Shown here: positions 40,393 through 50,965 of the stretch, in pieces | Numbering within the stretch: position 1 is the stretch's first letter | How the letters are laid out: the number at the start of each line of letters is the position of its first letter | DNA from: Alphaproteobacteria bacterium | Lineage (GTDB): Bacteria > Pseudomonadota > Alphaproteobacteria > Rhizobiales > Rhizobiaceae | Direction of reading: 5' to 3' | Assembly: GCA_016861165.1 (NCBI GenBank) | Contig: BOKV01000008.1 | Location: 83,749 to 147,748 of the forward strand | Length of the DNA: 64,000 bases | Position numbers and translations under genes: made by a program | Notes under the pieces: generated by a model | Told to the model about the DNA's origin: nothing | Database searches by the model: none | What the model saw: the letters and a program-made list of their open reading frames with translations, nothing else

Positions 40393-43056
40393 TCAGAAGC
40401 TCAGCGATATGTCGCGATGGTGGGCGACGCAGCCGGCGACCGCCAGCGCCTGCTCGCGCGGGAAGCGCGGCTGCTGGCGCAGGCCGATATTGTTGCGGAT
40501 GGCTTCCTCCAGGCCTGACATCGCCGGCAGCAGCTCGGCGGCGGCCGGCACGCGCCAGGCGGCTTCCGCGTCGAGCGCCTGCCTTGCCTCGACGAGCCTT
40601 GCGGCCGCTTCGGCGCGGTCGGGTTCACCCTCGCTGAGCGCCCGGCGCGCCGCCGATAGCGGCGAGCGGATGTCGCCGGTATCGGCGAGCGCGTTGACGA
40701 GCGCCTCGATCTCGCCGATGCGGTCGGCGGCCTCCTGCGGCTCCAATCTGTCGAGCTCGCCGGTTACGGCTTGGAGCGCGCCACGCGCCTCGACCAGGCC
40801 GTCGGCCGACGCCAGCACGGCGCTCACGGCGGCAATGTCGCCATAGGCGCTGTCGGCGGCGCGCCGGTAGCTGTTGCGCGCCGTATCCTCTGCCTTCTGC
40901 AGACCGGCGAAGGTATCATGGATCTCGTCCCAGCCATCCGGAATCCGGGCGAGGCGCTGATCATGCTCGGTGGTCAATGCCTCGATCCGGACACGCAGGC
41001 GCTGCCGGCGCTCTTCGGCCTCCGCATCATCGCCGCGCACGCGGTCGAGCCGGGTCTGCAGTTCGCTGATTTCAACCTCGACCTTGCGGGCATCGCGCTC
41101 GATGGAGCGCACGCGGGAGTGGACCGGGCGATAGGCCGGCGTCGCCGCCTCGACCGTGGCGTGGGCGAGGCGAACCTGCTCGACGAGGTCGAACACCTGC
41201 GCGGCCGCCTCGAATCCCTGGCCGGCGCGGCGGGCAAGCGCCTCGGGCAGCAGCGACAGGTCGCGCGCCCGCGCCTGCTCGATGGCCCGGCGGATGCCGT
41301 CGCCTTCGCTGGCAAGCGTGTCGAAGACATAGCGCTCGACGCAAAACTGCAGGCCCGGATTGCGCGGCGGCGGCGCCGTCTCCGCCTGCAGCGACATGCG
41401 CGCCGGCAGGTAATTGACCAGCGGCGGCGTCATGCCGACGATGGCCAGCGCGACGAGCTGCAGGACGATGAACGCCACCACCCCCTTGTAGATGTCAAGC
41501 GTCCGCACGATCGCCGGCGCCACGCCCCTTAGATAGAACAGGGCGAAGCCGAAGGGCGGCGTCAGGAACGAGGTCTGGATGTTGAGCCCGACCATGACGC
41601 CGAACCAGACGGCGGTGACGTTGGCCTGCGGGTCGGCGAGCAGGATCGGCGCCACGATCGGCACCACCACGACGGCGATCTCGATGAAGTCGAGGAAGAA
41701 GCCGAGGATGAAGATCACCGCCATGACGATGACGAACTGGGTCCAGAAGCCGCCGGGCAGACCGGTCAGGAATTCGCGCACCAGCTCCTCGCCGCCGAAG
41801 GCACGGAAGGCCGCCGTCAGCATGGCGGCGCCGAGCAGGATGATGAACACCAGCGAGGTGGTCTTGGCCGTCTCGACCATGACGCCGTAGAGCGTGTCGC
41901 CGATACGCAGGGCGCGCCAGGCGCTCCAGACGAGCGCGGCGACCAGGCCGAGGAGCGCCGTCGACATCAGCGCCAGGCCAAGGACGTCCTCTACCGTGTC
42001 GACAGACCTGACGTTGATCTCGAACTGCGAGCGGACCAGCGCCATCGCCACCAGCGAGGCTATCGCCAGGATGGCCGGGTAGAAGGCGCTTCTGGCGCCG
42101 TCCTTGAGCTTGTAGCCGGCCATGATTAGGGCGCCGGCGGCGCCGATCGCACCGGCCTGGTTGACCGTGGCGATGCCGGCGATGATCGAGCCGAGCACGA
42201 TCAGGATGAGCGCGAGCGGCGGGATGAGCGCGATGAAGACGCGGCCGGCGAAAGCGGCGTTGTACTTGCCCTCATAGGGAACCGACGGCGCCGCCTTCGG
42301 GTTGATGAGGGCGCGCACCAGGATGAAGAGCATATAGAGCCCGACCAGAACGAGCCCCGGCACGAAGGCGCCAAGGAACATTTCGCCGGCGCTGGTCGGC
42401 GCCACGTTGAAGGCGCTCGGCATGGTCAGTTCGCCGGTCGCCTGCTTGTAGAGCGCGGAGCGCGAGGCGCCGGCCTGGTCGGCGGCGCTGCCGAGCTGGT
42501 CGGCGAGGATGATCAGCACGATCGAGGGCGGGATGATCTGGCCGAGCGTGCCGGAGGCGGCGATGGTGCCGGTCGCCAGCGGCTTGGAATAGCCGTTGCG
42601 CAGCATCGCCGGCAGCGAGATCAGGCCCATGGCGACGACGGTGGCGCCGACGATGCCGGTGGTGGCGGCGAGCAGCGCCCCGACAAAGACGACCGAGATG
42701 CCGAGGCCGCCGGGGATCGGGCCGAACAGCTGCGCCATCGCGATCAGCAGGTCCTCGGCGATCTTCGAGCGTTGCAGCATGATCCCCATGAAGATGAACA
42801 GCGGAATGGCGATCAGCGTGTCGCGTTCGGGTTCCCAGTAGATGCCGCGCAGATTGGTGACGCCGGCGCTCAGCCACTGGCCCGGCCCGCCATGGGCGAA
42901 ATAGGCGTCGACATTGCCGGCGAACAGGTAGCCGCAGATGGCCGCGAGCAGCACGGCGACGATCGCCGAGCCGGGCAGCGCGAAGGCGACCGGATATCCC
43001 GAGCCGAGCGCGGTGGCCATCAGCAGGATAAGGATGAGGAGAAAGAGGAGTTCCAT
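40393..43056 (-). CDS. TRAP transporter large permease with extra C-terminal helical domain
   Basis: This is the DctM-type subunit of a TRAP uptake system for organic acids. It is 887 residues long, against about 430-620 for relatives. Residues 1 to about 560 hold some fourteen helices with DctM motifs such as TGIVGATVVAMGLISLPAM, GTLGQIIPPSIVLII and SFLTPPFGFALFYLRGV. From about 571 to 887 there is a soluble tail rich in Arg, Glu and Ala with a coiled-coil stretch (SIERDARKVEVEISELQTRL, about 655-674). The tail should face the cytoplasm. Its role is unknown. The gene follows the small subunit by 24 bp and converges on nicO with a 3-bp gap. Confidence 0.88.
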   Translation of the reverse strand: MELLFLLILILLMATALGSGYPVAFALPGSAIVAVLLAAICGYLFAGNVDAYFAHGGPGQWLSAGVTNLRGIYWEPERDTLIAIPLFIFMGIMLQRSKIAEDLLIAMAQLFGPIPGGLGISVVFVGALLAATTGIVGATVVAMGLISLPAMLRNGYSKPLATGTIAASGTLGQIIPPSIVLIILADQLGSAADQAGASRSALYKQATGELTMPSAFNVAPTSAGEMFLGAFVPGLVLVGLYMLFILVRALINPKAAPSVPYEGKYNAAFAGRVFIALIPPLALILIVLGSIIAGIATVNQAGAIGAAGALIMAGYKLKDGARSAFYPAILAIASLVAMALVRSQFEINVRSVDTVEDVLGLALMSTALLGLVAALVWSAWRALRIGDTLYGVMVETAKTTSLVFIILLGAAMLTAAFRAFGGEELVREFLTGLPGGFWTQFVIVMAVIFILGFFLDFIEIAVVVVPIVAPILLADPQANVTAVWFGVMVGLNIQTSFLTPPFGFALFYLRGVAPAIVRTLDIYKGVVAFIVLQLVALAIVGMTPPLVNYLPARMSLQAETAPPPRNPGLQFCVERYVFDTLASEGDGIRRAIEQARARDLSLLPEALARRAGQGFEAAAQVFDLVEQVRLAHATVEAATPAYRPVHSRVRSIERDARKVEVEISELQTRLDRVRGDDAEAEERRQRLRVRIEALTTEHDQRLARIPDGWDEIHDTFAGLQKAEDTARNSYRRAADSAYGDIAAVSAVLASADGLVEARGALQAVTGELDRLEPQEAADRIGEIEALVNALADTGDIRSPLSAARRALSEGEPDRAEAAARLVEARQALDAEAAWRVPAAAELLPAMSGLEEAIRNNIGLRQQPRFPREQALAVAGCVAHHRDISLSF

Positions 43057-43080
43057 TCGGCGGGTCCGGTTGTTGTCCGA

Positions 43081-44067
43081 TCAGGCGTAGCCGGCCGCCT
43101 CGTGGTCGACATGGCCGGGTTCGTCGCGCCAATCGGCGACCGCGCTCATCAGATAGGCGACGAATTGGATCATCATCGATATGGCGAAGATGCCGAGGAA
43201 GGCGGCCATCATGTACTTGATGGCCATACCGGAGCCGGTCGGCGAGGTCTCGAAGTTGAAGACCGGCGCATTGATGATCGACGCCTTGCCGCCCATGCCG
43301 ATGATCAGGATCGTCCAGCAGAAGACGAGACCCATGGTCAGCGTGCCGACGGCGTTGACCATGCCCTTGGTCCGCGACGAGAACGAGGCGTAGAAGACGT
43401 CGACGCGCACATGGCCCTCCTCGACCAGCGTGTAGGCGCTGGCGAAGAGGAACAGCGCCCCGTACCAGAAGCGCACGAGGTCGCCCATGAAGGCCTGCTC
43501 ATAGGAATAGAGAAAGCGCGAGAAGACGATCAGCAACTCGGCGATCACGATCAGCAGCGCCAGCCAGGTGAAGCCGAGCGTGCGTGTGAACGCGGCGATG
43601 ACGATGCCGAGCATCACCAGCGGCACATGCACGTAGAAGCCGCGGAAATGAGAGCGGCCGAGGTCCCTGGCAAGCTGGTCGCCGACAATCGCCTGCAACA
43701 GGTTCTCCACCCGCAGAAAGGAGATGGCGAGGTCGACGACGCCAACGATCAGCACCGCCCAGAAGGCGGCGCGGATGACGAAATTGTTGATCGCCGTCAC
43801 ACGGTCGGCATCGGCGCGCAACGTCAGCGACCGGCCGGCCAGCACGTACCAGCAGGCGAGCACGACGGCGAGCGGATAGAGCGCGAACTGGAACCAGGCG
43901 GCCGGCCCGGTTGCCGGGCCAAGCAGCGCCGGGCCGGCCAGACCGGCCCCGTAGGTCAGAAAGTTGCTGACCAGGAAGGCGGCGAGAATGCCGAGATTGA
44001 TCCAGCCGGCGAGGCGCACGAACAAGGTCGAATTCGCCGTCGCGGCGAGCCTGGCGCTGCCCCCCAT
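43081..44067 (-). CDS. TRAP transporter small permease
   Basis: This DctQ-type membrane subunit pairs with the large permease. At 328 residues it is nearly twice the usual size. An N-terminal group of helices (about 14-110) with a polar loop precedes the DctQ domain proper (about 150-320), in which EEGHVRVDVFYASFSSRTKGMV (in part) is the conserved motif. The start at 44067 follows GGGAGA, while the open frame to 44397 runs into the dctP spacer. It lies in the order dctP-dctQ-dctM. Confidence 0.85.
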   Translation of the reverse strand: MGGSARLAATANSTLFVRLAGWINLGILAAFLVSNFLTYGAGLAGPALLGPATGPAAWFQFALYPLAVVLACWYVLAGRSLTLRADADRVTAINNFVIRAAFWAVLIVGVVDLAISFLRVENLLQAIVGDQLARDLGRSHFRGFYVHVPLVMLGIVIAAFTRTLGFTWLALLIVIAELLIVFSRFLYSYEQAFMGDLVRFWYGALFLFASAYTLVEEGHVRVDVFYASFSSRTKGMVNAVGTLTMGLVFCWTILIIGMGGKASIINAPVFNFETSPTGSGMAIKYMMAAFLGIFAISMMIQFVAYLMSAVADWRDEPGHVDHEAAGYA

Positions 44068-44191
44068 CCGTTGTCTCCCGCTTCCATGCCGACCGCGCAT
44101 CGGCTGCGACAGCGCGGCAGGCGAGGCCGGATCGAACCCGCCCTCGCCTGCTGCTTGGCTGTTCGGCGCTAACGGCCGCGGCCCGGCAGGC

Positions 44192-45286
44192 TCAGATGCC
44201 GAGCGCCTTGTTGCGCCGCTGCACGTAGGCCATGTCGGAGATGCCAGTCCAGGCGCCGATCTCGCGACGGGCGTTGTCAACGGAGTCCATGATCCGCTTG
44301 GCGAGATCGGAATGGTCGCGCGACTCTTCCAGCACCTCCTGGGCGGCGCGGCCGAAGGCGGCATAGACGTCGTCGTTGAACTCGCGCAGCTCGACACCGT
44401 GATCGTCGATCAGCCGCCTGAGATACTCGCCGTTGAAGGCGTTGGTCTCGGCCATCGTGCGGGCGTTCTCCTCGTTGCAGGCGGCCTCGAGGATCGCCTG
44501 GTCGGTCTTCGACAGTTCGGAGAGCCAGCTCTTGTTGATGCCGAACGAGATCTGCGCGCCCGGCTCGTGCATGCCCGGCCAGTAATAGTACTTGGCCGCC
44601 TCGTAGAACTTGAGGAAGTAGTCGTTGTAGGGCCCGACCCATTCGGTGGCGTCGATCGCGCCCGACACCAGGTTTTCGTAGATCTGGCCGCCGGGCAGGG
44701 CAACCGTGGAGGCGCCCAGCTTCGACAGGACGTCGCCGCCCTGGCCCGGGATGCGCATCTTCAGGCCCTTGAGGTCGTCGGCCGAATTGATTTCCTTGTT
44801 GAACCAGCCGCCCATCTGCACGCCGGTGTTGCCGCAGGCCCAGCACTTGAGGCCGAACTCGTCGCCGAGCTCGTCCCACAGCTGCTGCCCGCCGCCATAC
44901 TTCGTCCAGGCGTCGATCTCGGTATAGGTCAGTCCGAAGGGGATCGCGGTGAACGCGGCCCAGCCCTTGTGCTTGCCGATCCAGTAGTAGTCGGCGGCGA
45001 CATAGGCCTGCGCGTTGCCGGAAGCGACCTCGTCAAAGGAGTCGAACGCGCCGACACGCTCGCCGGCGGCGAAGTACTGCACGTTGAGGCGGCCCTCCGT
45101 CAGCTCGGCGATCCGCGCAGCGAGGCGCTGCGCGGGGAGGCCCAAACCGGGCATGTCACGCGGCCAGGTCGACACGATGACCATGTCCTTGGCCGCCTGC
45201 GCGATCGCCGGGGCGGCGAGCGTCGAGGCGGCGGCGGCGCCGGCGGTCACGGCGGCAGATTTCTTGATGAACGAACGGCGGTCCAT
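44192..45286 (-). CDS. TRAP transporter substrate-binding protein (DctP type)
   Basis: The 364-residue periplasmic binding protein has a twin-arginine signal (MDRRSFIKKSAAV, then a hydrophobic stretch to APAIAQA at about 30). The mature protein matches the DctP family of mannitol/chloroaromatic or 2-oxoacid type. It has GLKMRIPGQGGDVLSKLGA with the ligand-binding Arg (about 170-188), NLVSGAIDATEWVGPYND and YYWPGMHEPG. The ligand is probably an organic acid. The start follows GGAGGAG. It diverges from hemH across 223 bp that hold a palindrome at 45390. Confidence 0.9.
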   Translation of the reverse strand: MDRRSFIKKSAAVTAGAAAASTLAAPAIAQAAKDMVIVSTWPRDMPGLGLPAQRLAARIAELTEGRLNVQYFAAGERVGAFDSFDEVASGNAQAYVAADYYWIGKHKGWAAFTAIPFGLTYTEIDAWTKYGGGQQLWDELGDEFGLKCWACGNTGVQMGGWFNKEINSADDLKGLKMRIPGQGGDVLSKLGASTVALPGGQIYENLVSGAIDATEWVGPYNDYFLKFYEAAKYYYWPGMHEPGAQISFGINKSWLSELSKTDQAILEAACNEENARTMAETNAFNGEYLRRLIDDHGVELREFNDDVYAAFGRAAQEVLEESRDHSDLAKRIMDSVDNARREIGAWTGISDMAYVQRRNKALGI

Positions 45287-45389
45287 ACTGTTCTCCTCCA
45301 CAATTATCCATTGGCGGCGCGCCACCGGCGCGGCCCACCGCCTGCGCGGGCGAGATTTGCATGAGCCCGCCCACCATTGCAAGCTTGAG

Positions 45390-45414
45390 CTTGTACGTAT
45401 TATTACGCATCAAG
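45390..45414. promoter_or_regulatory. imperfect palindrome between TRAP operon and hemH
   Basis: CTTGTACGTA and TACGCATCAAG flank a central TTAT and form a near-perfect inverted repeat in an AT-rich island of an otherwise GC-rich spacer. It lies 104 bp before dctP and 96 bp before hemH, in the divergent promoter region. It looks like an operator for a dimeric repressor of the GntR or LacI size class. No regulator gene is adjacent. Confidence 0.4.
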
Positions 45415-45509
45415 GTCCGGTTCCGACTGGGAAACCGGGCGTCGTGACGCCTTGCGCCGGGCGAGGCGACCCACCATCTGCGGCGGGACGAGAAACCGGG
45501 CTTGACGAG

Positions 45510-46589
45510 ATGACCGCATCGAAAGCAGCCGTCGCCGCGGCACCGTCCGGCCCCGCCGGCTCGCGGCCGGCCGCCTGGCCGCCCGACCATCCCGACATCC
45601 GCCACGGCCGCGTCGGCGTGCTGCTCGTCAACCTCGGCACACCCGATGGCCACGACACCGCCAGCATGCGGCGCTATCTCAGGCAGTTCCTGACCGACCG
45701 GCGGGTGATCGAATGGCCGCGCGCCGTCTGGTACCCGATCCTGTTCGGGATCGTGCTGAACACGCGGCCGCGCCGCTCCGGCGAGGCCTATGCCGCGATC
45801 TGGAACAAGGAGCGTGACGAATCGCCGCTGCGCACCTTCACCCGTGCCCAGGCCAACAAGCTCGCCGGCGCGTTGGCGGCGCATGACCATGTGCTGGTCG
45901 ACTGGGCGATGCGCTACGGCCGGCCATCGATCGAAAGCCGCCTCACCGCGCTGAAGGAGGCCGGCTGCGACCGCATCCTGGCGTTCCCGCTCTATCCCCA
46001 GTACAGCGCGACGACGACGGCCACCGTCAACGACAAGGTGTTCGAGGCGTGCACGGGCATGCGCTGGATGCCGGCGATCCGCACCGTGCCGCCCTATCAC
46101 GACGAGCCTGCCTATATCGAGGCGCTGGCAGGCTCGATCGAGCGGCATCTGGCGGGCCTCGACTTCGAGCCGGAAAAGGTGATCGCCTCGTATCACGGCA
46201 TCCCGGCCGGCTATTTCGCCAAGGGCGATCCCTATCACTGCCACTGCCAGAAGACGTCGCGGCTGCTGCGCGAACGGCTCGGCTGGGGCACGGACCGGCT
46301 GATCACCACCTTCCAGTCGCGCTTCGGGCCGGAGGAGTGGCTGCAACCCTATACCGACAAGACGATCGAGCGGCTGGCGCGCGAAGGCGTCACCGGCATC
46401 GCCGTTCTCAATCCCGGCTTTGTTTCCGATTGCCTGGAGACGCTGGAGGAGATCGCCATCCAGGGGGCGGAGATCTTCCATGCCGCCGGCGGGCGCCACT
46501 ACGCCCACATTCCCTGCCTCAACGACAGCGCCGACGGCATGCGGGTCATCGAGACGGTGGTCCGGCGCGAACTGGCGGGCTGGATTTGA
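45510..46589 (+). CDS. hemH: ferrochelatase
   Basis: The enzyme inserts Fe2+ into protoporphyrin IX, the last step of heme synthesis. The product is 359 residues from the ATG at 45510. Landmarks are VLLVNLGTPDGHD (about 38-50), the conserved His in SYHGIPAGYFAKGD (about 228-241), the following CHCQKTSRLLRERLG segment, typical of alphaproteobacteria, and FQSRFGPEEWLQPYTDKTI with the acidic metal path, then FVSDCLETLEEI. The first 35 residues are Ala/Pro-rich and unconserved, so a downstream start is possible. The 223-bp divergent spacer holds a palindrome at 45390. Confidence 0.92.
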   Translation: MTASKAAVAAAPSGPAGSRPAAWPPDHPDIRHGRVGVLLVNLGTPDGHDTASMRRYLRQFLTDRRVIEWPRAVWYPILFGIVLNTRPRRSGEAYAAIWNKERDESPLRTFTRAQANKLAGALAAHDHVLVDWAMRYGRPSIESRLTALKEAGCDRILAFPLYPQYSATTTATVNDKVFEACTGMRWMPAIRTVPPYHDEPAYIEALAGSIERHLAGLDFEPEKVIASYHGIPAGYFAKGDPYHCHCQKTSRLLRERLGWGTDRLITTFQSRFGPEEWLQPYTDKTIERLAREGVTGIAVLNPGFVSDCLETLEEIAIQGAEIFHAAGGRHYAHIPCLNDSADGMRVIETVVRRELAGWI

Positions 46590-46775
46590 ACGAAATTGTC
46601 ACCCGCCGTTTCATCGCCGGCTGGTGATGGTCGCGGCCATTCGATTGTCAGGCTCCGACGGCGGGTCTATACGTGAATTCCGGCAGCGGCGCGGCGCCGG
46701 TCATGCTCACACGTCGCTGGCGACCGGCGGACGCGGCGCGGCCCGCGCGGGGGCGGCAACGGGGAGGCAGGGCAG

Positions 46776-47806
<1,031 letters not shown>

Positions 47807-47810
<4 letters not shown>

Positions 47811-48283
47811 TCCCATCCGTCATCCAGGAGCTCGGGCCCTGGAACTGGTGGATTCTGGCGCTCATCCTGATGGGCCTCGAAATCGTCGTGCCCGGAACAT
47901 TCTTCCTGTGGTTCGGCATCTCGGCCTTCGTCATCGGCACGATCTCGCTTGCCGTCGGCGCCGATTCGACGTTCTGGGTCTGGCAGACCCAGGTGATCGG
48001 CTTCGTCGTGCTGTCGCTGGTCTCGGCGCTGGCCGGCCGGCGCTTCCTCAACCAGTTCGGCCTCAATCAGAGCGACAACCCGACACTGAACGAGCGGGGC
48101 GCCCAGATGGTCGGGCGCACCGGCGTCGTCAGCCAGTCGATCGAGGGCGGCATGGGCCGGGCAAGGATCGGCGAAACGACCTGGCGGGTTTCCGGTCCCG
48201 ACCTGCCGGCCGGCACCGAAGTCCGCGTCGTCGACCAGCAGTCCGGCCTGCTGATCGTCGAGGAGGAAAGGCAGAGCCAGTAG
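47807..48283 (+). CDS. NfeD family membrane protein
   Basis: This 158-residue partner of the SPFH protein has three membrane helices (about 12-30, 32-50 and 58-78) and a C-terminal OB-fold NfeD domain (about 95-155). That domain includes MVGRTGVVSQSIEGGMGRARIGETTWRVSG in part and a closing VRVVDQQSGLLIVEEE. The SPFH-NfeD pair is widespread and is thought to act in membrane-domain organisation. The translational overlap with the upstream gene supports a joint complex. It converges on kdsD with 11 bp between stops. Confidence 0.9.
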
Positions 48284-48294
48284 TTCCGGCGGCC

Positions 48295-49323
48295 TCAGGC
48301 CACGCCGATGCGCAGCAGGTCGTGCATGTGGACGATGCCGACCGGCTTGGCGTCGCGCACGACCACCAGGGTGGTGATCGCCCGCTCGTTGAGGATCGCC
48401 ATCGCCGTGCCGCACAGCGTCTCCGGCGGGATGGTCCTCGGCGTGCGCGTCATGATGTCGTCGACGTGCAGCGCCAGCATGTCGCGCGACAGGTTGCGCC
48501 GCAGGTCGCCGTCGGTGACGACGCCGGCGAGCCTCCCGGACGGGTCGACGACCACGACGCAGCCGAAACCCTTGGCCGACATGGTGACCACCGCCTCGCC
48601 CATCGGCGTGCCGGTCGCCACCAGCGGCAGCCGCTCGCCGGTGTGCATGATCTCGGAAACGTGGGTGAGGCTGGCGCCAAGCTGGCCGCCGGGATGGAAG
48701 ACATGGAAATCGGTTGCCGAAAAGCCGCGGTGCTCAAGCAGCGCGATGGCCAGTGCATCGCCCAGCGCGAGCTGCATGATGGTCGAGGTGGTCGGCGCCA
48801 GCCCGTGCGGGCAGGCCTCCTGCACCTTCGGCAGGACCAGGCAGATGTCGGACTCGCGGCCCAGCGTCGAATCGCGGTTGCTGGTGACGGCGACGAGCGG
48901 GATCGAGAAGCGGCGCGAATAGGCGAGGATGCCCTTGAACTCGGCCGACTCGCCCGACCAGGAGACGGCGACGATGACATCATCGCGGGCGATCATGCCG
49001 AGATCGCCGTGATTGGCCTCGGCCGGGTGGACGAAGAAGGCCGGCGTGCCGGTCGAGGCCAGCGTGGCGGCGATCTTGGAGCCGATGTGGCCGCTCTTGC
49101 CCATGCCGGTGACGATCACGCGCCCGCCGATCGAGGCGACCAGCTCGACCGTGCGCACGAAGGGCGCGGCCAGGTCGGCGTCAAAGGCACGCTCCAGCGC
49201 GCTGAGCCCATCACGCTCGGTGGCCAGCGTGCGCTTGGCCGAGGCCACCTGGCCGGCGTCGCCGGCCGGCGCGGTTGCCGCGGCTGGGTCCGAAGCAGCC
49301 CCCTTCCTGGTCAAGCCGTGCAC
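48295..49323 (-). CDS. kdsD: arabinose-5-phosphate isomerase, KpsF/GutQ family
   Basis: The enzyme turns ribulose 5-phosphate into arabinose 5-phosphate, the first step to KDO for lipopolysaccharide. It has an N-terminal SIS domain (about 45-190) with VIVTGMGKSGHIGSKIAATLASTGTPAF in outline, AVSWSGESAE and the catalytic His region HPAEANHGDLG. Two CBS domains follow from about 210 to the end. The GTG at 49323 after GAGGGCGGG gives 342 residues. A TTG at 49350 is an alternative start. The gene diverges from an outer-membrane barrel gene. Confidence 0.9.
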   Translation of the reverse strand: MHGLTRKGAASDPAAATAPAGDAGQVASAKRTLATERDGLSALERAFDADLAAPFVRTVELVASIGGRVIVTGMGKSGHIGSKIAATLASTGTPAFFVHPAEANHGDLGMIARDDVIVAVSWSGESAEFKGILAYSRRFSIPLVAVTSNRDSTLGRESDICLVLPKVQEACPHGLAPTTSTIMQLALGDALAIALLEHRGFSATDFHVFHPGGQLGASLTHVSEIMHTGERLPLVATGTPMGEAVVTMSAKGFGCVVVVDPSGRLAGVVTDGDLRRNLSRDMLALHVDDIMTRTPRTIPPETLCGTAMAILNERAITTLVVVRDAKPVGIVHMHDLLRIGVA

Positions 49324-49411
49324 CGTCCCGCCCTCGTCGCCCGCAACCAACCGTTAACCACGCGCGTTTACGATTTGTCAGTCTCTTACGCCATGCGCAA
49401 CAGGCACGTTC

Positions 49412-50962
49412 ATGGACCAAATGAAACTGCGCCGCAAGATGCGCCTGTTGCTGCTGCCGGCGATGCTGTCGCTGGCGGCCGCCGGCGGCGGGCCGGGCGC
49501 CGCGCAGGAGCCGGGCGGTCCGCGGGTCGATGCCGCCGACCAGAACCTGCTGCGGCTGCGCGGCAGCGACGGCGCGGCCATCGAGGTGCCGGTGTTCCCG
49601 CAGGACCCGTTCGACGACGATCCGCTGCCGCAGCGCCAGCCGCCAGCGGCCGAGGTTGAGGCGCCGCGCATCGCGCCGGTTGACCCCGCCGACCCGGATG
49701 AGGGCAGAGCAGAGCGCGCGGCCGCGGCGACCGCCGACGAAAACGTTGGCGACGAGGAGACGGGCGATGGCGTACGTGTCGAACGCGTCCCGCCGGTCGA
49801 GCCGGGGCGCAGCCGGGTCGAGGAGGCCGACCCGTTCGCGGCGACCGGCTTTCGCATGGGCATATGGCAGGTCTTCACCCGAATCGAGCAGTCGATCGGC
49901 TATGCCACCAACAACAGCTTTTCGGCCGAAGGAGGACCCGGCGCCTTTTCCCAGACCGACGTCAATGTCGAGATGCGCACCGACTGGGCGCGCCACGAGG
50001 CATCGATCGTCGCCGCCGCGGCGCTGCGGCGCTCGATCGGCTCCGACGACGACGCCATCCCGGACGCCTCGATCGAAGGCAATCTGCGGCTCGACCTCAT
50101 CGACGGGCTGACCGGCAATCTTCGCGCCGGCTACGTCTATTCGACCGAATCGCTGACGAGCGAGGCATTGTCGTCGACGGTGACCGACCGGCCCGGCATC
50201 CACGATTACGGGCTCGGCGGCGAGCTGGCCCGCACCGGCGGCCGACTGGAGATGACGCTGCGCGGTTCGGCCGACCGCACGACCTATGACGACCAGCGCC
50301 TGGCCGACGGCAGCACGCAGTCGCAGTCCGACCGCAACAGCACGCTCTACCAGCTGACGTCGGTCGTCGCCTACGGCCCGGCGCCCGCCCTGAAGCCCTT
50401 CGTCCATGCGGGCATCGGCTGGCGCATCTTCGACGAGGAGCGCGATCGCAACGGCGAGGACCGCAATTCCGTCCTCTACGACCTGCGCACCGGCCTCAGG
50501 CTCGATCTCGGCGACAAGCTCAAGGGCGAAATGGCGGTCGGCTATCTGATCGAGGACTTCAGCGCGGCAACGCTGGCGACCAAGGACGCGGTGACGCTGA
50601 ACGGCGCTGTCGACTGGTCGCCGCAGCGCGACACGACGGTGAGCCTGTCCGCCGCCACCTCCTTCAGCGGCGCGACCATTGCGGGCGACAACGGGTCGGT
50701 CGACTACACGTTCGGCATCGAGGCGGTGCGGCGCGTGCGCGACAATCTGGCGGTCAACACAAGCGCGACCTACGAGATCAGCCGCTTTCCCACCTCCGGC
50801 GCCAGCGAGCAGACATGGACGGTCGGCGCCGGCCTCGAATACTGGGTCAGCCGCTACCTGGCGCTGACGGCGGACGTCGAATATCAGCGCTTCAACGGCG
50901 AAACCGCCGCCACTTCCTGGGACTCGACTGCCGTGCGCGTCGGGGTGGCGCTGCAGCGCTGA
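49412..50962 (+). CDS. outer-membrane beta-barrel protein with acidic linker
   Basis: The 516-residue protein has a signal peptide (about 1-31). A long acidic, Pro-rich linker follows (about 32-145, rich in Asp, Glu, Pro and Ala) and is probably disordered in the periplasm. From about 150 to the end there are repeated amphipathic strands of the 16-20-strand barrel kind, ending in a Val-Arg-Val-Gly-Val-Ala-Leu-Gln-Arg strand. It resembles the BBP2-type barrels found in polysaccharide gene regions of Rhizobiales. Its neighbours kdsD, galU and galE fit a role in envelope polysaccharide, but none is shown. Confidence 0.82.
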   Translation: MDQMKLRRKMRLLLLPAMLSLAAAGGGPGAAQEPGGPRVDAADQNLLRLRGSDGAAIEVPVFPQDPFDDDPLPQRQPPAAEVEAPRIAPVDPADPDEGRAERAAAATADENVGDEETGDGVRVERVPPVEPGRSRVEEADPFAATGFRMGIWQVFTRIEQSIGYATNNSFSAEGGPGAFSQTDVNVEMRTDWARHEASIVAAAALRRSIGSDDDAIPDASIEGNLRLDLIDGLTGNLRAGYVYSTESLTSEALSSTVTDRPGIHDYGLGGELARTGGRLEMTLRGSADRTTYDDQRLADGSTQSQSDRNSTLYQLTSVVAYGPAPALKPFVHAGIGWRIFDEERDRNGEDRNSVLYDLRTGLRLDLGDKLKGEMAVGYLIEDFSAATLATKDAVTLNGAVDWSPQRDTTVSLSAATSFSGATIAGDNGSVDYTFGIEAVRRVRDNLAVNTSATYEISRFPTSGASEQTWTVGAGLEYWVSRYLALTADVEYQRFNGETAATSWDSTAVRVGVALQR

Positions 50963-50965
50963 AGC

